Assembly (NCBI GenBank): GCA_026390695.1
Contig: JAPLFL010000104.1
Coordinates: forward strand, 1-64,000
Length of the DNA: 64,000 bases
From: Candidatus Kapaibacterium sp.
GTDB lineage: Bacteria > Bacteroidota > Ignavibacteria > Kapaibacteriales > UBA2268
Direction of reading: 5' to 3'
Made by a program: the position numbers and the translations under genes. How positions within the stretch are numbered: the stretch's first letter is position 1; every line of letters starts with the position of its first letter. Shown one piece after another: positions 1 to 9,007 of the stretch. The notes beneath the pieces were generated by a model. The model was not told where the DNA came from. It saw nothing but the letters and a program-made list of their open reading frames with translations, and did not search any database.

Positions 1-213
1 GAAGAATGGAAGAAGTTGGAGCTGAAGAACATCCACACTGCCCCCATTTTTCAAAGGGGGGATGAAGAATGGATGAAGTTGGAGCTGAAGAACATCCACA
101 CTGCCCCCATTTTTCAAAGGGGGGATGAAGAATGGATGAAGTTGGAGCTGAAGAACATCCACACTGCCCCCATTTTTCAAAGGGGGGATAAAGAAAGGAA
201 GAAGTTGGAGCTG
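1..213. repeat. 63-bp tandem repeat array (three units plus a partial fourth)
   Basis: Units begin at 1, 64 and 127 and are nearly identical; a degenerate partial fourth runs to about 213. Each unit holds a short hairpin made of a C-run and a G-run around TTTTTCAAA. Because 63 is a multiple of three, one frame stays open and would give a repeated peptide, but I see no ribosome-binding site or protein character, so I treat it as non-coding. The array may continue left of the window. The same hairpin family recurs at 1054-1353. Confidence 0.85.
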
Positions 214-280
214 TCATTCCTGCGTATGCAGGAATCCCCAAAGGGTATGAAAAGGGAATTCCCGCCTGCGCTGGAATGAC
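213..280. repeat. REP-like palindromic element
   Basis: A left arm starting GTCATTCCTGCG with a small CCTGC...GCAGG stem and ending in CCCC is followed about 20 bp later by a partly complementary arm ending GGAATGAC. It belongs to the same palindrome family as the elements at 43005-43074, 55641-55709 and 57382-57586. The right arm is somewhat diverged. It directly abuts the 63-bp repeat array. Confidence 0.75.
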
Positions 281-416
281 AGAAGGATATTTTTCTTAAA
301 GTCAGAGCTTCGATTTGGCTTTAGTACCCTTCAAAAAGAATTTCTGAATGGAGGGGAAAATAAATTTGTTATTTTATCGTTGATAAATTAAATTATTAGA
401 ATTATCGGGGTTTTAT

Positions 417-617
417 ATGGATACTTTACTGCTTGAAAAAATTGATTCTCTGCCCGAATCTTTGATATCGGAAGTTGATATTTTTGTTGATTATCTTTTA
501 TTCAAAACATCAATAAAAAATGAAGAGCCTCAGAGAACACCCGGATTCCTAAAAGGAAAAGTATGGATGGCAGATGATTTTGATGAACCTTTAGAAGAGT
601 TTAAGGAATATATGTAA
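417..617 (+). CDS. VapB-type antitoxin, DUF2281-like
   Basis: A 66-residue acidic protein that fits the DUF2281 antitoxin family: a short N-terminal helical segment (LLEKIDSLPESLISEVDIFVDYLL) followed by a disordered, acidic C-terminal tail (GFLKGKVWMADDFDEPLEEF) of the kind that wraps a PIN toxin. Its stop codon overlaps the start of the downstream toxin by one base, as in translationally coupled toxin-antitoxin operons. A GGGG stretch lies just upstream of the ATG. Family knowledge suggests it neutralises the toxin and represses the operon. The cognate toxin is judged from adjacency and sequence type. Confidence 0.8.
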   Translation: MDTLLLEKIDSLPESLISEVDIFVDYLLFKTSIKNEEPQRTPGFLKGKVWMADDFDEPLEEFKEYM

Positions 618-1000
618 TGGATTTTCTTCTTGATACTCATACTGTAATCTGGTTTAGCGAAAACAATTCTATTTTATCCGAAAGAGCAAGAGAAATCATC
701 TCAAATCCTCGGAATAACTGCTATATGAGTGTTGTGTCTTACTGGGAAATGGCTATTAAAATTAAAATAAAAAAGTTAAACCTTGGGATAAATTTGTTTG
801 ATTTGGAAAAAGAATTGATTCAAAGAGGATTTGTAATTCTCCCAATTAAAATAGAACATGTGATTAAAACAATCGATTTGGAATTGCATCATAGTGATCC
901 ATTTGACAGACTCTTGATTTCACAGGCTATAATTGAGAAAAAACAAATTATTTCAAGAGATAATATTTTTGATAAATATGGGCAAATCCGAATTTGGTGA
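617..1000 (+). CDS. PIN-domain toxin (VapC-type ribonuclease)
   Basis: A 127-residue PIN domain with the usual acidic residues in order: D6 in FLLDTHTVIWF, E44 in SYWEMAIK, D97 in HSDPFDRLL and D115 in SRDNIFDKY. These would coordinate Mg/Mn for RNA cleavage. Full length for the family and apparently intact. It starts one base inside the antitoxin stop codon, so the pair is almost certainly co-translated. The pair sits between two arrays of mobile-looking hairpin repeats, suggesting an acquired module. The target RNA cannot be inferred. Confidence 0.88.
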   Translation: MDFLLDTHTVIWFSENNSILSERAREIISNPRNNCYMSVVSYWEMAIKIKIKKLNLGINLFDLEKELIQRGFVILPIKIEHVIKTIDLELHHSDPFDRLLISQAIIEKKQIISRDNIFDKYGQIRIW

Positions 1001-1053
1001 TTTTTCATTATTCATCATGTATTTTTTTTATAATAATTAATTTTTCAATCTGG

Positions 1054-1353
1054 CTTTGGGACTGAGCGGAGGGAATTTGTGAGTGGAGGGGAAATCTCCC
1101 CTACCCCTCTTTTTCAAAGAGGGGATGAAGAATGGAAGAAGTTGGAGCTGAAGAAAATCTCCCCTACCCCTCTTTTTCAAAGAGGGGATGAAGAAATCCT
1201 AAAGTTAGAGTTTCGATTTGGCTTTGGGACTGAGCGGAGGGAATTTGTGAGTGGAGGGGAAATCTCCCCTGCCCACCTTTTTCAAAGGGGGGATGAAGAA
1301 ATCCTAAAGTCAGCTTTTTAATCTGGCTTTGGGACTGAGCGGAGGGAATTTGT
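1054..1353. repeat. Composite hairpin repeat array
   Basis: A 27-bp segment beginning CTTTGGGACTGAGCGG occurs at 1054-1080, 1222-1248 and 1327-1353. Between the copies are three hairpins of the form CCCCTCTTT-TTC-AAAGAGGGG or close variants (near 1105, 1170 and 1280) followed by GATGAAGAA. The third hairpin has compensating changes (CCACC...GGGGGG-like), so the stem appears to matter more than the exact sequence. The region contains a long open frame that I regard as repeat-derived. From 1354 to the next gene at 1578 I see only AT-rich sequence plus a TATTTTTG (1539-1546) that could be a -7 box for that gene. Confidence 0.8.
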
Positions 1354-1577
1354 AAATAGTGTGGCGAAGATTCTGACGGGAGAAAGGTTGATGAATCAAG
1401 CCAGTCATTAAGAAATTCTAAGTGGAATTAATGTACTATGAGAGCGTCAGTTGAAATAACTATGGGAAACTGATTTTGCAGCTAATTTTTTTTCTTTGAT
1501 ATTATTATTATTTGTTATTAAACTCAGTTAAATTCTGTTATTTTTGTTAATTGTGTAAATTGAAAATGGAGGATTAA

Positions 1578-2144
1578 ATGAAAGTATCGATCGAAAAAAA
1601 AGGAACTTTGTTCGTACACCCGGTTTTTATAGTTGGTTCATATAATGAGAATAAAGTACCTAATATCTGTGCTGTATCCTGGGGAGGAATGTGCTGCAGC
1701 GAACCTCCGAGTGTAGGCATTTCTTTGCGTCCAGTCAGACATTCATATAAAAACATAATCAATAGTGGAGCATTCACGATCAATATTCCATCGGTTGATC
1801 AAATTGATGCAGCGGATTATAGCGGAGTATATTCGGGTAGGAATGAGAATAAATTTGAAACACTTGGATTAACGGCTGTGGATGCAGGTGTTGTAAATGC
1901 ACCTTACGTAGCGGAATTTCCAATGGCTTTGCTTTGTAAATTATATAAAACGATCGAACTTGGGGTGCACGTTCAATTAATCGGAGAAATTATAGATGTA
2001 ATTGCAGAAGAAAATGTGCTAAACAGTAACGGATTACCTGATATAAATCAAGTTAAACCGTTTATCTATGATTCGGCAACCAGAGCATATTTTGCAACAG
2101 GAGATTACTTGGGTGAAGCATATCGAAATGTTAAAAAGGTATAA
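1578..2144 (+). CDS. Flavin reductase-like / flavoredoxin family protein
   Basis: A 188-residue protein of the flavin-reductase-like, FMN-binding split-barrel family. The N-terminal half has typical features: a proline/valine strand (HPVFIVGS), a segment reading NICAVSWGG, and EPPSVGISLRPVRHSYKNI where the flavin phosphate is usually bound, then GAFTINIPS. Family members bind FMN and act as NAD(P)H:flavin oxidoreductases or electron carriers; the partner is not evident here. GGAGG lies 7 bases before the ATG. It stands alone, flanked upstream by the repeat island and downstream by a giant secreted-protein gene. Confidence 0.82.
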   Translation: MKVSIEKKGTLFVHPVFIVGSYNENKVPNICAVSWGGMCCSEPPSVGISLRPVRHSYKNIINSGAFTINIPSVDQIDAADYSGVYSGRNENKFETLGLTAVDAGVVNAPYVAEFPMALLCKLYKTIELGVHVQLIGEIIDVIAEENVLNSNGLPDINQVKPFIYDSATRAYFATGDYLGEAYRNVKKV

Positions 2145-2199
2145 CTTTTAACCGTTTAATGTGTTATTACAGAATTGAAATAATTTATAAAAGAAGAGA

Positions 2200-5100
2200 A
2201 TGCTAAATAGAAGAAAATGGAGTTTGAGGAAATCGAATCTAATATTTGATTTAAGGACTATATCCCCTTCTAAAGCAGCGTTTGAGAATTTATTATATAA
2301 AATATCTTTGAATAAATCAATTATTAAACAATTCATTTCTATTCCGATTATATTATTTTTATCAATTATTTATTTTAATAACTCCGCTTCAGTTCTTCTT
2401 TCCAACAATTTTGAGCAAATAGAAAATTCGGAAATTAAATATTCGGCATATATTAGAGATGCAGTAATACTGATGAAACATAATTCCGTAGTTTTTTCAT
2501 TCCCAAATAATTATATGGGAAATAATATGGAACTGCGCTTTAATGGCTGTAATCCGATGTGTGAGATTATTAAGGAAACGAAGCGGGATTTAACCATTTC
2601 AGCAGTAATTTATAAAGATATTTATAAGGGAATAGATGCAAGATTTTACTTTAATCAGCAAACAAATTGTTTAAAATATGATTTGATAATAAATCCCGGA
2701 TCTGAGCCATCAGATATAGAATTGGAGTGGATCGGCGCTAATCATCTTTTGTTATCAGAAAATGGGAAATCAATCGATATCCAAGGTGATTTGATGAGAT
2801 TTCGAGAGCAGGATTTATATGTCTATCAAAATTCAGATAAATCGAACGAGAGTATAAGTATTGCCGCAAGTTTCAAATTATCTTCAAATAAAGTAAAATT
2901 TAATATCGGACACTTCAACAGATCACAGAAGCTGATCATCGACCCAAATGTTTTCTGGTCCACATATTATGGAGGCAATGACGGTGATCATGGAATTACA
3001 GTAACATCAGATCATAAAAACGATATTATTTGCACCGGAAACACCTTGAGTTATGACTATCCGGTAAGTGCCGGAGCATACAGCACCAAACGAGGTAATA
3101 GCGGCTTTGATGGCTTTTTATCAAAATTTGACGCTTCAGGAGTACCAATTTGGTCAACCTATTTCGGTGGAACCGGAACTGATTATGGAATCAGAATAAT
3201 TAATGATCGCACAAATAATCTTTATTTAACGGGATTATCATGGAGCAATGATTTTCCTACAACTCCTAACGCTTTCCAAATTAGCTATGGAGGCGGACAA
3301 AATGATGCTTTTGTATCTAAATTTGATCGACTGGGACAATTAATCTGGTCAAGCTATCTTGGTGGTGACAAAGGTGAACATGGCTTGGGAATTGCCATAG
3401 ATTCAACCTCAAACCTTGCAGTAACCGGATGGACGATCAGCGAAAACTTTCCTGTATCGGTAAATTCATTTCAAAATACTCTTCATAATAAAGATGATGC
3501 TTTTCTTGTTCTGATGGATACTAACGGAGTTTATCAGTGGGGTACTTATTTCGGCGGTGACAGTACCGAATGGGGATTGTCAGTTGCATTTGACAGATCG
3601 GATAATGTTCTGCTTGGTGGATGGACAACCAGCCCGAATTTCCCCACAAAACGGGATACACTGGAAAAATCTAAAGCTGCCGAAAAAGATGGCTATATTG
3701 CTAAATTTGATATAACAGGGAACCTGATTTATTCAAAACTTATAGGTGGATCTGATCTGGACGATGTTACAAGCATTGCCACGGATAATCTTAACCGGAT
3801 ATATACTGTCGGCTCAACCGGAAGCAAAAATTTCCCTATAGCTGGAAATACTTTCCAAAAGAAATTAGCAGGACGGCTGGATGGTTTTTTAGCTGTTTTG
3901 GATTCTGACTTCTTTTTCGTTTTCTCAACATATTACGGTGGCAGCTTAGATGATGTTTTCAAAGATGTTGCCCTTGACAATAAAAAAAATATCTTAGTAG
4001 TTGGCCATACATATAGTACCGATTTCCCAACAACAGAAGCCTCGCTTCAAGAACATTTTAATGGAGGTGTCGATGCTGTGGTTGTAAAATTCAACCCCGA
4101 TGCCAAATCAGTTTTCTGGTCAAGTTATCTTGGTGGCAGCGCCGGAGACTGGAGTGGAGGTATTGCAGCAGATGATAGCATTGGAGTTATTGTAGTTGGT
4201 GAAACGCAGGGTGCCGACTTCCCTGTCAGCACAATTGCTGCACAGAAGAATTTTGGCGGAATTGTAGATGTTTTCTTGGCAAAGTTCTGTGCAACCTGCC
4301 CTAATCCAAAAATATTGAAGTCCGGTACAACTTCCTTCTGTTCGGGTGATAGTGTAATTTTGAGCCTTAGTCAGGATTATATTCATTATTATTGGTCTGA
4401 CGGTGAGACGAGTAAATCTATAACAGTAAAATCGAGTGGTACTTTCACGGCAATGGTAGTTGATTCGGTAGGATGTTCAAATACCGCTAAACCTGTGTCA
4501 GTAATTGTTTTCCCTAATCCAAAACCTGAGATTATTGGTAATGACAGCTTTTGTGATGGAGATTCGGTCGTCCTTAAACTCAGATTAAAGTATTCGAGTT
4601 ATTTATGGTCAAACATGGCTATGACTGATTCAATTGTTGTTAAAAATGAGGGCAATTATTTAGTAGGTGTAAGGGATTCAAATGGATGCACCGGCTTTAC
4701 TCAGTTTTTTGTTAAAGCACTTAGACGGCCTAAACCTGTAATTAATGGCAGAAAGAGCGTTTGTCCTTTTACAAAAACATCGAAATATGCAACTGAAGTA
4801 AATGATTATGCTGATTACCAGTGGCATGTGAACGGATCTGCTACTATTTCAAATTATACGGACGCAAGTACAGCCTACTTTGATTTTGGTAAAAGCGGAT
4901 CTGCTACTATTTATGTTACGGAAATAGATAGAACGACAAAATGCTCTGCTTCTTCTAATACGATAGTGGTCAATATTTCAAACTCTCTCACTCCTAATAT
5001 TTCTACTAATAAACCTGATCTGAAGTTCTGTCCGGATGATTCTATTACTTTATTTACCGATGAAGATTATTCAAAATATCAGTGGTCAAGCGGAGAAACG

Positions 5101-6561
5101 AGTAAATCAATAACTGTTAAGCAAGCAGGAATGTATATAGTATCTGTAAAAGACGATCAAGGATGTTCCGGCTCTGATACTATTAATGTTTCTAATTATT
5201 CTCTGCCTGTTTCTTCAATTTCTGGTGAGAATTTAACTTGTTTCGGAAATGTAGGTTTATATAAATCTGATAATAACAAAGGACTTTCTTATCTATGGAC
5301 TGTTTCAGGAGGGAAATTATTAAATAAATCCGATAGTAATGCAGTTTTCATACTATGGAATTCTCTTCCCGCAGGAACCCTTACATTAATAGCTACTGAT
5401 AAGCTAACCGGCTGTACTTCTTTACCCATAAAATATTTAGTTAATATTTCAGCAGTTCCGATTGTGAAATTAAAAGCATTAAGCAAAACCGATTTTTGTG
5501 ATGGTGATAGTGTTTATATAGAATCCAAATCTCCATATATGTCTTATTTGTGGTCAACAAAAGAGACAAATCAACGAATTAGTGTAAAAAATTCAGGATT
5601 ATATTGGGTAAATATCATCGATTCAAATAATTGTATAGGAACTTCCGATACAATACAAATCAAAGTTCATCCAATACCACCAAAACCTAATATTTCAATT
5701 TCAGGTGATACGCTAATAAGTGATTCTGCTTATTATTATCAATGGATTAAAGACGGAATTAATATTAATGGTGAAAATAGAAGAAGATTAATTTCCCAAG
5801 GTGTTGGTAAATACCGAGTAAGAATAAATAATGAGTTTTCTTGTGAGAATATTTCAGACATTTACGAAATAATAAAACTTAAAGCAAGTGCAACTATATC
5901 TTTACCTGATACAATATTAACTGAAACTGATAAAATAATTACATTACCTCTCGCAATAATAAAGCAAAAAAATCTTACAAAAGCTCTTGCAAAGGATTTT
6001 GATGCGTTTTTCACTTATAATAATTCTATTTTACTCCCACTGGAGCCTTTCACGAACATTTCTACTTCCAAATATATATCCAAGATAAAAATTAGATCAA
6101 CCGCAACTGATACTATCGGAAAATTTGCTGAATTTAGTTTTCAAACTGCTTGGGGAAATACTGAATGTTCTGAACTCAAATTAGATTCATTAAGTTTTTT
6201 AAATCCCGACATTGAAATAAGTATTATTAATAATAGTGTTATATGTATAACTAACTTATGTAAAGCCGGTGGTATTACACGCCTTTTTTATTCCAGTCCG
6301 GTAAATCTATATTTTCAGGTTAGCCCTAACCCAGCTGAAGAATCACTTAAAATCAATTTTTCTTCAATTGTTAATGGGGAAGGAAATATTTTTTTAAGGG
6401 ATATGATAGGGAATAAATTAATAACAATCTTCACTGGACAACTTGAGCAGGGTATTTATGAAATCAATCATGATTTATGGAATATTCCAAACGGGCAATT
6501 CCTTCTAATTTATCAAACTCCAGATACACAGATAGTTAGACTAATTCAAATTATTAAATAA
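2200..6561 (+). CDS. Giant secreted SBBP-repeat / Ig-like protein with T9SS sorting domain
   Basis: A 1453-residue exported protein. A hydrophobic signal segment lies at about 42-62, unusually far in; a TTG at 2308 would give a conventional signal peptide (NKSIIKQFISIPIILFL) and is a possible alternative start. After a beta-rich N-terminal region (about 65-245) come repeated blades of the SBBP type (about 250-690; each has a W-S-T/S-Y-x-G-G-x-x-x-D motif). Several Ig/PKD-like repeats follow (about 700-1190), marked by FC-x-GDSV and Y-x-W-S-x-GETSKSI. The C-terminal about 80 residues (VSPNPAEESLKINF ... QFLLIYQT) match a type A T9SS sorting domain. Likely a cell-surface or released protein; ligand unknown. 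Its stop abuts the stop of the convergent gene. Confidence 0.85.
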   Translation: MLNRRKWSLRKSNLIFDLRTISPSKAAFENLLYKISLNKSIIKQFISIPIILFLSIIYFNNSASVLLSNNFEQIENSEIKYSAYIRDAVILMKHNSVVFSFPNNYMGNNMELRFNGCNPMCEIIKETKRDLTISAVIYKDIYKGIDARFYFNQQTNCLKYDLIINPGSEPSDIELEWIGANHLLLSENGKSIDIQGDLMRFREQDLYVYQNSDKSNESISIAASFKLSSNKVKFNIGHFNRSQKLIIDPNVFWSTYYGGNDGDHGITVTSDHKNDIICTGNTLSYDYPVSAGAYSTKRGNSGFDGFLSKFDASGVPIWSTYFGGTGTDYGIRIINDRTNNLYLTGLSWSNDFPTTPNAFQISYGGGQNDAFVSKFDRLGQLIWSSYLGGDKGEHGLGIAIDSTSNLAVTGWTISENFPVSVNSFQNTLHNKDDAFLVLMDTNGVYQWGTYFGGDSTEWGLSVAFDRSDNVLLGGWTTSPNFPTKRDTLEKSKAAEKDGYIAKFDITGNLIYSKLIGGSDLDDVTSIATDNLNRIYTVGSTGSKNFPIAGNTFQKKLAGRLDGFLAVLDSDFFFVFSTYYGGSLDDVFKDVALDNKKNILVVGHTYSTDFPTTEASLQEHFNGGVDAVVVKFNPDAKSVFWSSYLGGSAGDWSGGIAADDSIGVIVVGETQGADFPVSTIAAQKNFGGIVDVFLAKFCATCPNPKILKSGTTSFCSGDSVILSLSQDYIHYYWSDGETSKSITVKSSGTFTAMVVDSVGCSNTAKPVSVIVFPNPKPEIIGNDSFCDGDSVVLKLRLKYSSYLWSNMAMTDSIVVKNEGNYLVGVRDSNGCTGFTQFFVKALRRPKPVINGRKSVCPFTKTSKYATEVNDYADYQWHVNGSATISNYTDASTAYFDFGKSGSATIYVTEIDRTTKCSASSNTIVVNISNSLTPNISTNKPDLKFCPDDSITLFTDEDYSKYQWSSGETSKSITVKQAGMYIVSVKDDQGCSGSDTINVSNYSLPVSSISGENLTCFGNVGLYKSDNNKGLSYLWTVSGGKLLNKSDSNAVFILWNSLPAGTLTLIATDKLTGCTSLPIKYLVNISAVPIVKLKALSKTDFCDGDSVYIESKSPYMSYLWSTKETNQRISVKNSGLYWVNIIDSNNCIGTSDTIQIKVHPIPPKPNISISGDTLISDSAYYYQWIKDGININGENRRRLISQGVGKYRVRINNEFSCENISDIYEIIKLKASATISLPDTILTETDKIITLPLAIIKQKNLTKALAKDFDAFFTYNNSILLPLEPFTNISTSKYISKIKIRSTATDTIGKFAEFSFQTAWGNTECSELKLDSLSFLNPDIEISIINNSVICITNLCKAGGITRLFYSSPVNLYFQVSPNPAEESLKINFSSIVNGEGNIFLRDMIGNKLITIFTGQLEQGIYEINHDLWNIPNGQFLLIYQTPDTQIVRLIQIIK

Positions 6562-8712
6562 TCAAGGAATTAAAAATTTATGTGAAAATAATTTTGTTCC
6601 TGATTTGACATTACAAATATAAATCCCGCTTTGAAATTCATGCAACGGAAGATTCTTAACATCGTTACAAGTCAATATCTTTATGCCGATTATATTATAT
6701 ATTTCACATTTAATATTTAATAAATCCGTGCAAATATTAAGTATTTCATTTTGTTGATCGTATTTAACCGAGCATTCTTCATGTTGGTCTATTTCAGTGT
6801 TATCAATAACATCATCAATATTGAAATCAGCTAATTTTGCTTTATAAATTCCTTTTATTATTCCGGCATAAATATCTGTTCCATTTATTTTTAAAGCTCT
6901 CACAACAGGAACTATTTTATCAGGAAGCCCTTGATTGATTGTTTTCCAAGAAGAGCCATAATTTCGTGTGAGAAAAATTTCATTGTAAGTGCCAGCAAAT
7001 ATATTATTTTTATAAGGTGCAACAGAATAAACATAACCCTTACTTAGATTACCATTAATCGGAGCCCAATAATTAGCTTTTGTATCCATTTTAAAAATTC
7101 CATTACCAGTGCCAGCATATAAATTATCAGCATCAATCTCTAAACTACGTATATAAAAATTTTCAAGCCCAATATTCAAGGGTTGCCAAATAGTATCTTT
7201 TTTATCTAAAAAATAAATTCCATTTCCCCAAGTTCCGGTGAAAATTCCATGCTCATTTTGTACAAGCGAATAAATATATTTATTATCCAATCCATTGCTT
7301 AGGTTAGACCAGTTTGCTCCTTTATCAGAAGAAAAAAATACCCCGTCTCCATAAGTTGCTGCATATAAATCATTGCCACTGACAAGGATTGAATTTATTA
7401 ATAAATTGGTTAATCCTTTATTAACTGTTGTCCATGTTTTTCCGTTATCATACGATCTAAGGATACCTCCGTTATCTAATCCAATGTATAATTCATTATT
7501 CCTCTTAGCTATTGCATTAACTTTTAAATTTTGATTTTTATCGCTAATTGATTTCCAACTTGATCCTTTATTTGATGAATAAAACAAACCTGCACCGTTT
7601 GTTCCGGCATAAATGTTATTTTTTTCTGTTAATATTGATAAAATAAGCATATTGTTCAGACGATAATCGAAAATATCCCAATCAGTACCATTATTGGTTG
7701 AAATGTACATTCCATCTGAAGTTCCTGAAAAAATATAATCGTCTGAATAAAATAAAGAATTAAAATTATAATGATAATTACCATCTACAATTGTATCCCA
7801 TGTTTTTCCATTATCGGCAGAACTAAATATCCCGTTATCAGAGCTTGCATAAATTTTATTTTTAATTTGAATAAGTGTGAAAATATTGGTAGTATCGGTA
7901 TCCGCGAAAATTCTTGACCAATTCGATCCATCATCAATCGATTTATAAATTCCTTTTGAGCTTCCGGCTAATAATTGATTTCCATCAGATATTATAGAAT
8001 ACACGGGAAGTTCATTCAAAACACTTTTGCAAGTATCCCACTTTTTATTTGAATCCGTAAAATACCAGACTCCCCTATTGGTACCAACCAGGAGGTCTTT
8101 ATTTTTAACATATATCGAAAAGAAATTAAGCTGAGTGTGCTCAACACCTAAAATTGTCCATTCAGAGCCATTATTGGTAGAAATATAAACCCCATTTTCA
8201 TTAGCACCGGCATAAATATTATTCCCATCTTTCTGAAGTGAAAATATTTTACCATAAACAATACCATTATTTATCCTCAACCAGCTTGAGCCATTATCTT
8301 TTGATATATAAACTCCATTATCCGTTCCAGCATATATATTTGCACCTTGTACAAGTAAAGAGTAAACGGATTTCCCATCTATATCAGAGGATGGTTTATT
8401 CCAGAAGTTTCCATAATCGGTTGAGTTCCATACTCCATAATATTCCGTTCCACAGAAAATCGTGTTATCTTTAACCACCACACATTTAATATTTTTACCT
8501 TGAAGACCGCTGCTGCACAACTCCCACTGGGATACAACAATCTTAGGGTTAAATAACTCAAAAGAAATACACAAAAATAAAATGAGCAGTCTATTAATAT
8601 TAAATACATTCCTAATGTAAGAATCAAAGCCATATTCGGTAGGTCTTATTATAAATTGAAAGAAAATAAAAATACTTCGATTTAATATTTTCTTGATATT
8701 CCAGTTTCCCAT
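6562..8712 (-). CDS. Secreted BNR/sortilin-like beta-propeller protein, probable T9SS cargo
   Basis: A 716-residue exported protein. A hydrophobic stretch (LLILFLCISFELF) near residues 42-54 is the likely signal, preceded by a long basic N-region. From about 60 to 620 it consists of some twelve to fourteen repeats of the form NNIYAGT-x-NGV-x-x-S-x-DNG-x-SW, the pattern of BNR/Asp-box and VPS10/sortilin-like propellers, probably forming one or two propellers. The C-terminal about 70 residues (INGTDIY... then a beta-rich tail ending GTKLFSHKFLIP) are consistent with a T9SS sorting domain. It faces the preceding giant gene, and the two stop codons are directly adjacent. Substrate or ligand unknown. 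Confidence 0.82.
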   Translation of the reverse strand: MGNWNIKKILNRSIFIFFQFIIRPTEYGFDSYIRNVFNINRLLILFLCISFELFNPKIVVSQWELCSSGLQGKNIKCVVVKDNTIFCGTEYYGVWNSTDYGNFWNKPSSDIDGKSVYSLLVQGANIYAGTDNGVYISKDNGSSWLRINNGIVYGKIFSLQKDGNNIYAGANENGVYISTNNGSEWTILGVEHTQLNFFSIYVKNKDLLVGTNRGVWYFTDSNKKWDTCKSVLNELPVYSIISDGNQLLAGSSKGIYKSIDDGSNWSRIFADTDTTNIFTLIQIKNKIYASSDNGIFSSADNGKTWDTIVDGNYHYNFNSLFYSDDYIFSGTSDGMYISTNNGTDWDIFDYRLNNMLILSILTEKNNIYAGTNGAGLFYSSNKGSSWKSISDKNQNLKVNAIAKRNNELYIGLDNGGILRSYDNGKTWTTVNKGLTNLLINSILVSGNDLYAATYGDGVFFSSDKGANWSNLSNGLDNKYIYSLVQNEHGIFTGTWGNGIYFLDKKDTIWQPLNIGLENFYIRSLEIDADNLYAGTGNGIFKMDTKANYWAPINGNLSKGYVYSVAPYKNNIFAGTYNEIFLTRNYGSSWKTINQGLPDKIVPVVRALKINGTDIYAGIIKGIYKAKLADFNIDDVIDNTEIDQHEECSVKYDQQNEILNICTDLLNIKCEIYNIIGIKILTCNDVKNLPLHEFQSGIYICNVKSGTKLFSHKFLIP

Positions 8713-8816
8713 TTTTAATTAATCCGAATAAATGCTCAAATTCAAAGTTCTATTAATAAATTTCATATAAAAACGGATAGAAATTCAAAATATTTTATGA
8801 AAAAGTGAATTATTTT

Positions 8817-8848
8817 TTTGTTTAATTCGAAAAATATCCTTAATTTTG
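8817..8848 (+). promoter_or_regulatory. Bacteroidota-type promoter of the tRNA gene
   Basis: TTTG at 8817-8820 and TAATTTTG at 8841-8848, separated by 20 nt, match the primary-sigma consensus of Bacteroidota (-33 TTTG, -7 TAnnTTTG). The predicted start near 8855 is about 27 nt before the mature tRNA. Confidence 0.75.
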
Positions 8849-8881
8849 TATTCTGTATTGATTAGCAGTACGGAAACATTC

Positions 8882-8955
8882 GGGCCCTTAGCTCAACTGG
8901 TTAGAGCGTCGGACTCATAATCCGCAGGCTGGGGGTTCAAGTCCCTCAGGGCCCA
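8882..8955 (+). tRNA. tRNA with CAU anticodon (tRNA-Ile2 or elongator tRNA-Met)
   Basis: A complete cloverleaf can be drawn. The 7-bp acceptor is GGGCCCT with AGGGCCC, the D stem is GCTC/GAGC, the anticodon loop CTCATAA has CAT at 8916-8918, and the T stem closes a TTCAAGT loop. The discriminator base is A and no CCA is encoded. The anticodon stem has a T-C mismatch at its first pair (8909/8925). A CAU anticodon fits elongator Met or the lysidine-modified minor Ile tRNA. The C-rich acceptor resembles E. coli ileX, so I lean to Ile2 but cannot settle it; D-loop length and the lack of initiator features argue against fMet. Confidence 0.93.
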
Positions 8956-8957
8956 CA

Positions 8958-8988
8958 AAAAAAGCCAAACTTCAAATTTGGCTTTTTT
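8958..8988 (+). terminator. Rho-independent terminator after the tRNA
   Basis: GCCAAA (8964-8969) pairs with TTTGGC (8977-8982) around a 7-nt loop, and the stem extends through flanking A- and T-runs, giving a T-tract on either strand. It can serve both the tRNA and the convergent lipoprotein gene ending at 9008. Confidence 0.85.
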
Positions 8989-9007
8989 AATTAGAAATTT
9001 AATGAAT

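Noticed and set aside
16-279. Open frame through the first repeat array
   Set aside because: The peptide is just the 63-bp unit translated three times, then runs into a REP palindrome. No ribosome-binding site and no protein character.
1079-1321. Open frame through the second repeat array
   Set aside because: Same reason: it is translated hairpin repeat with no start signal.
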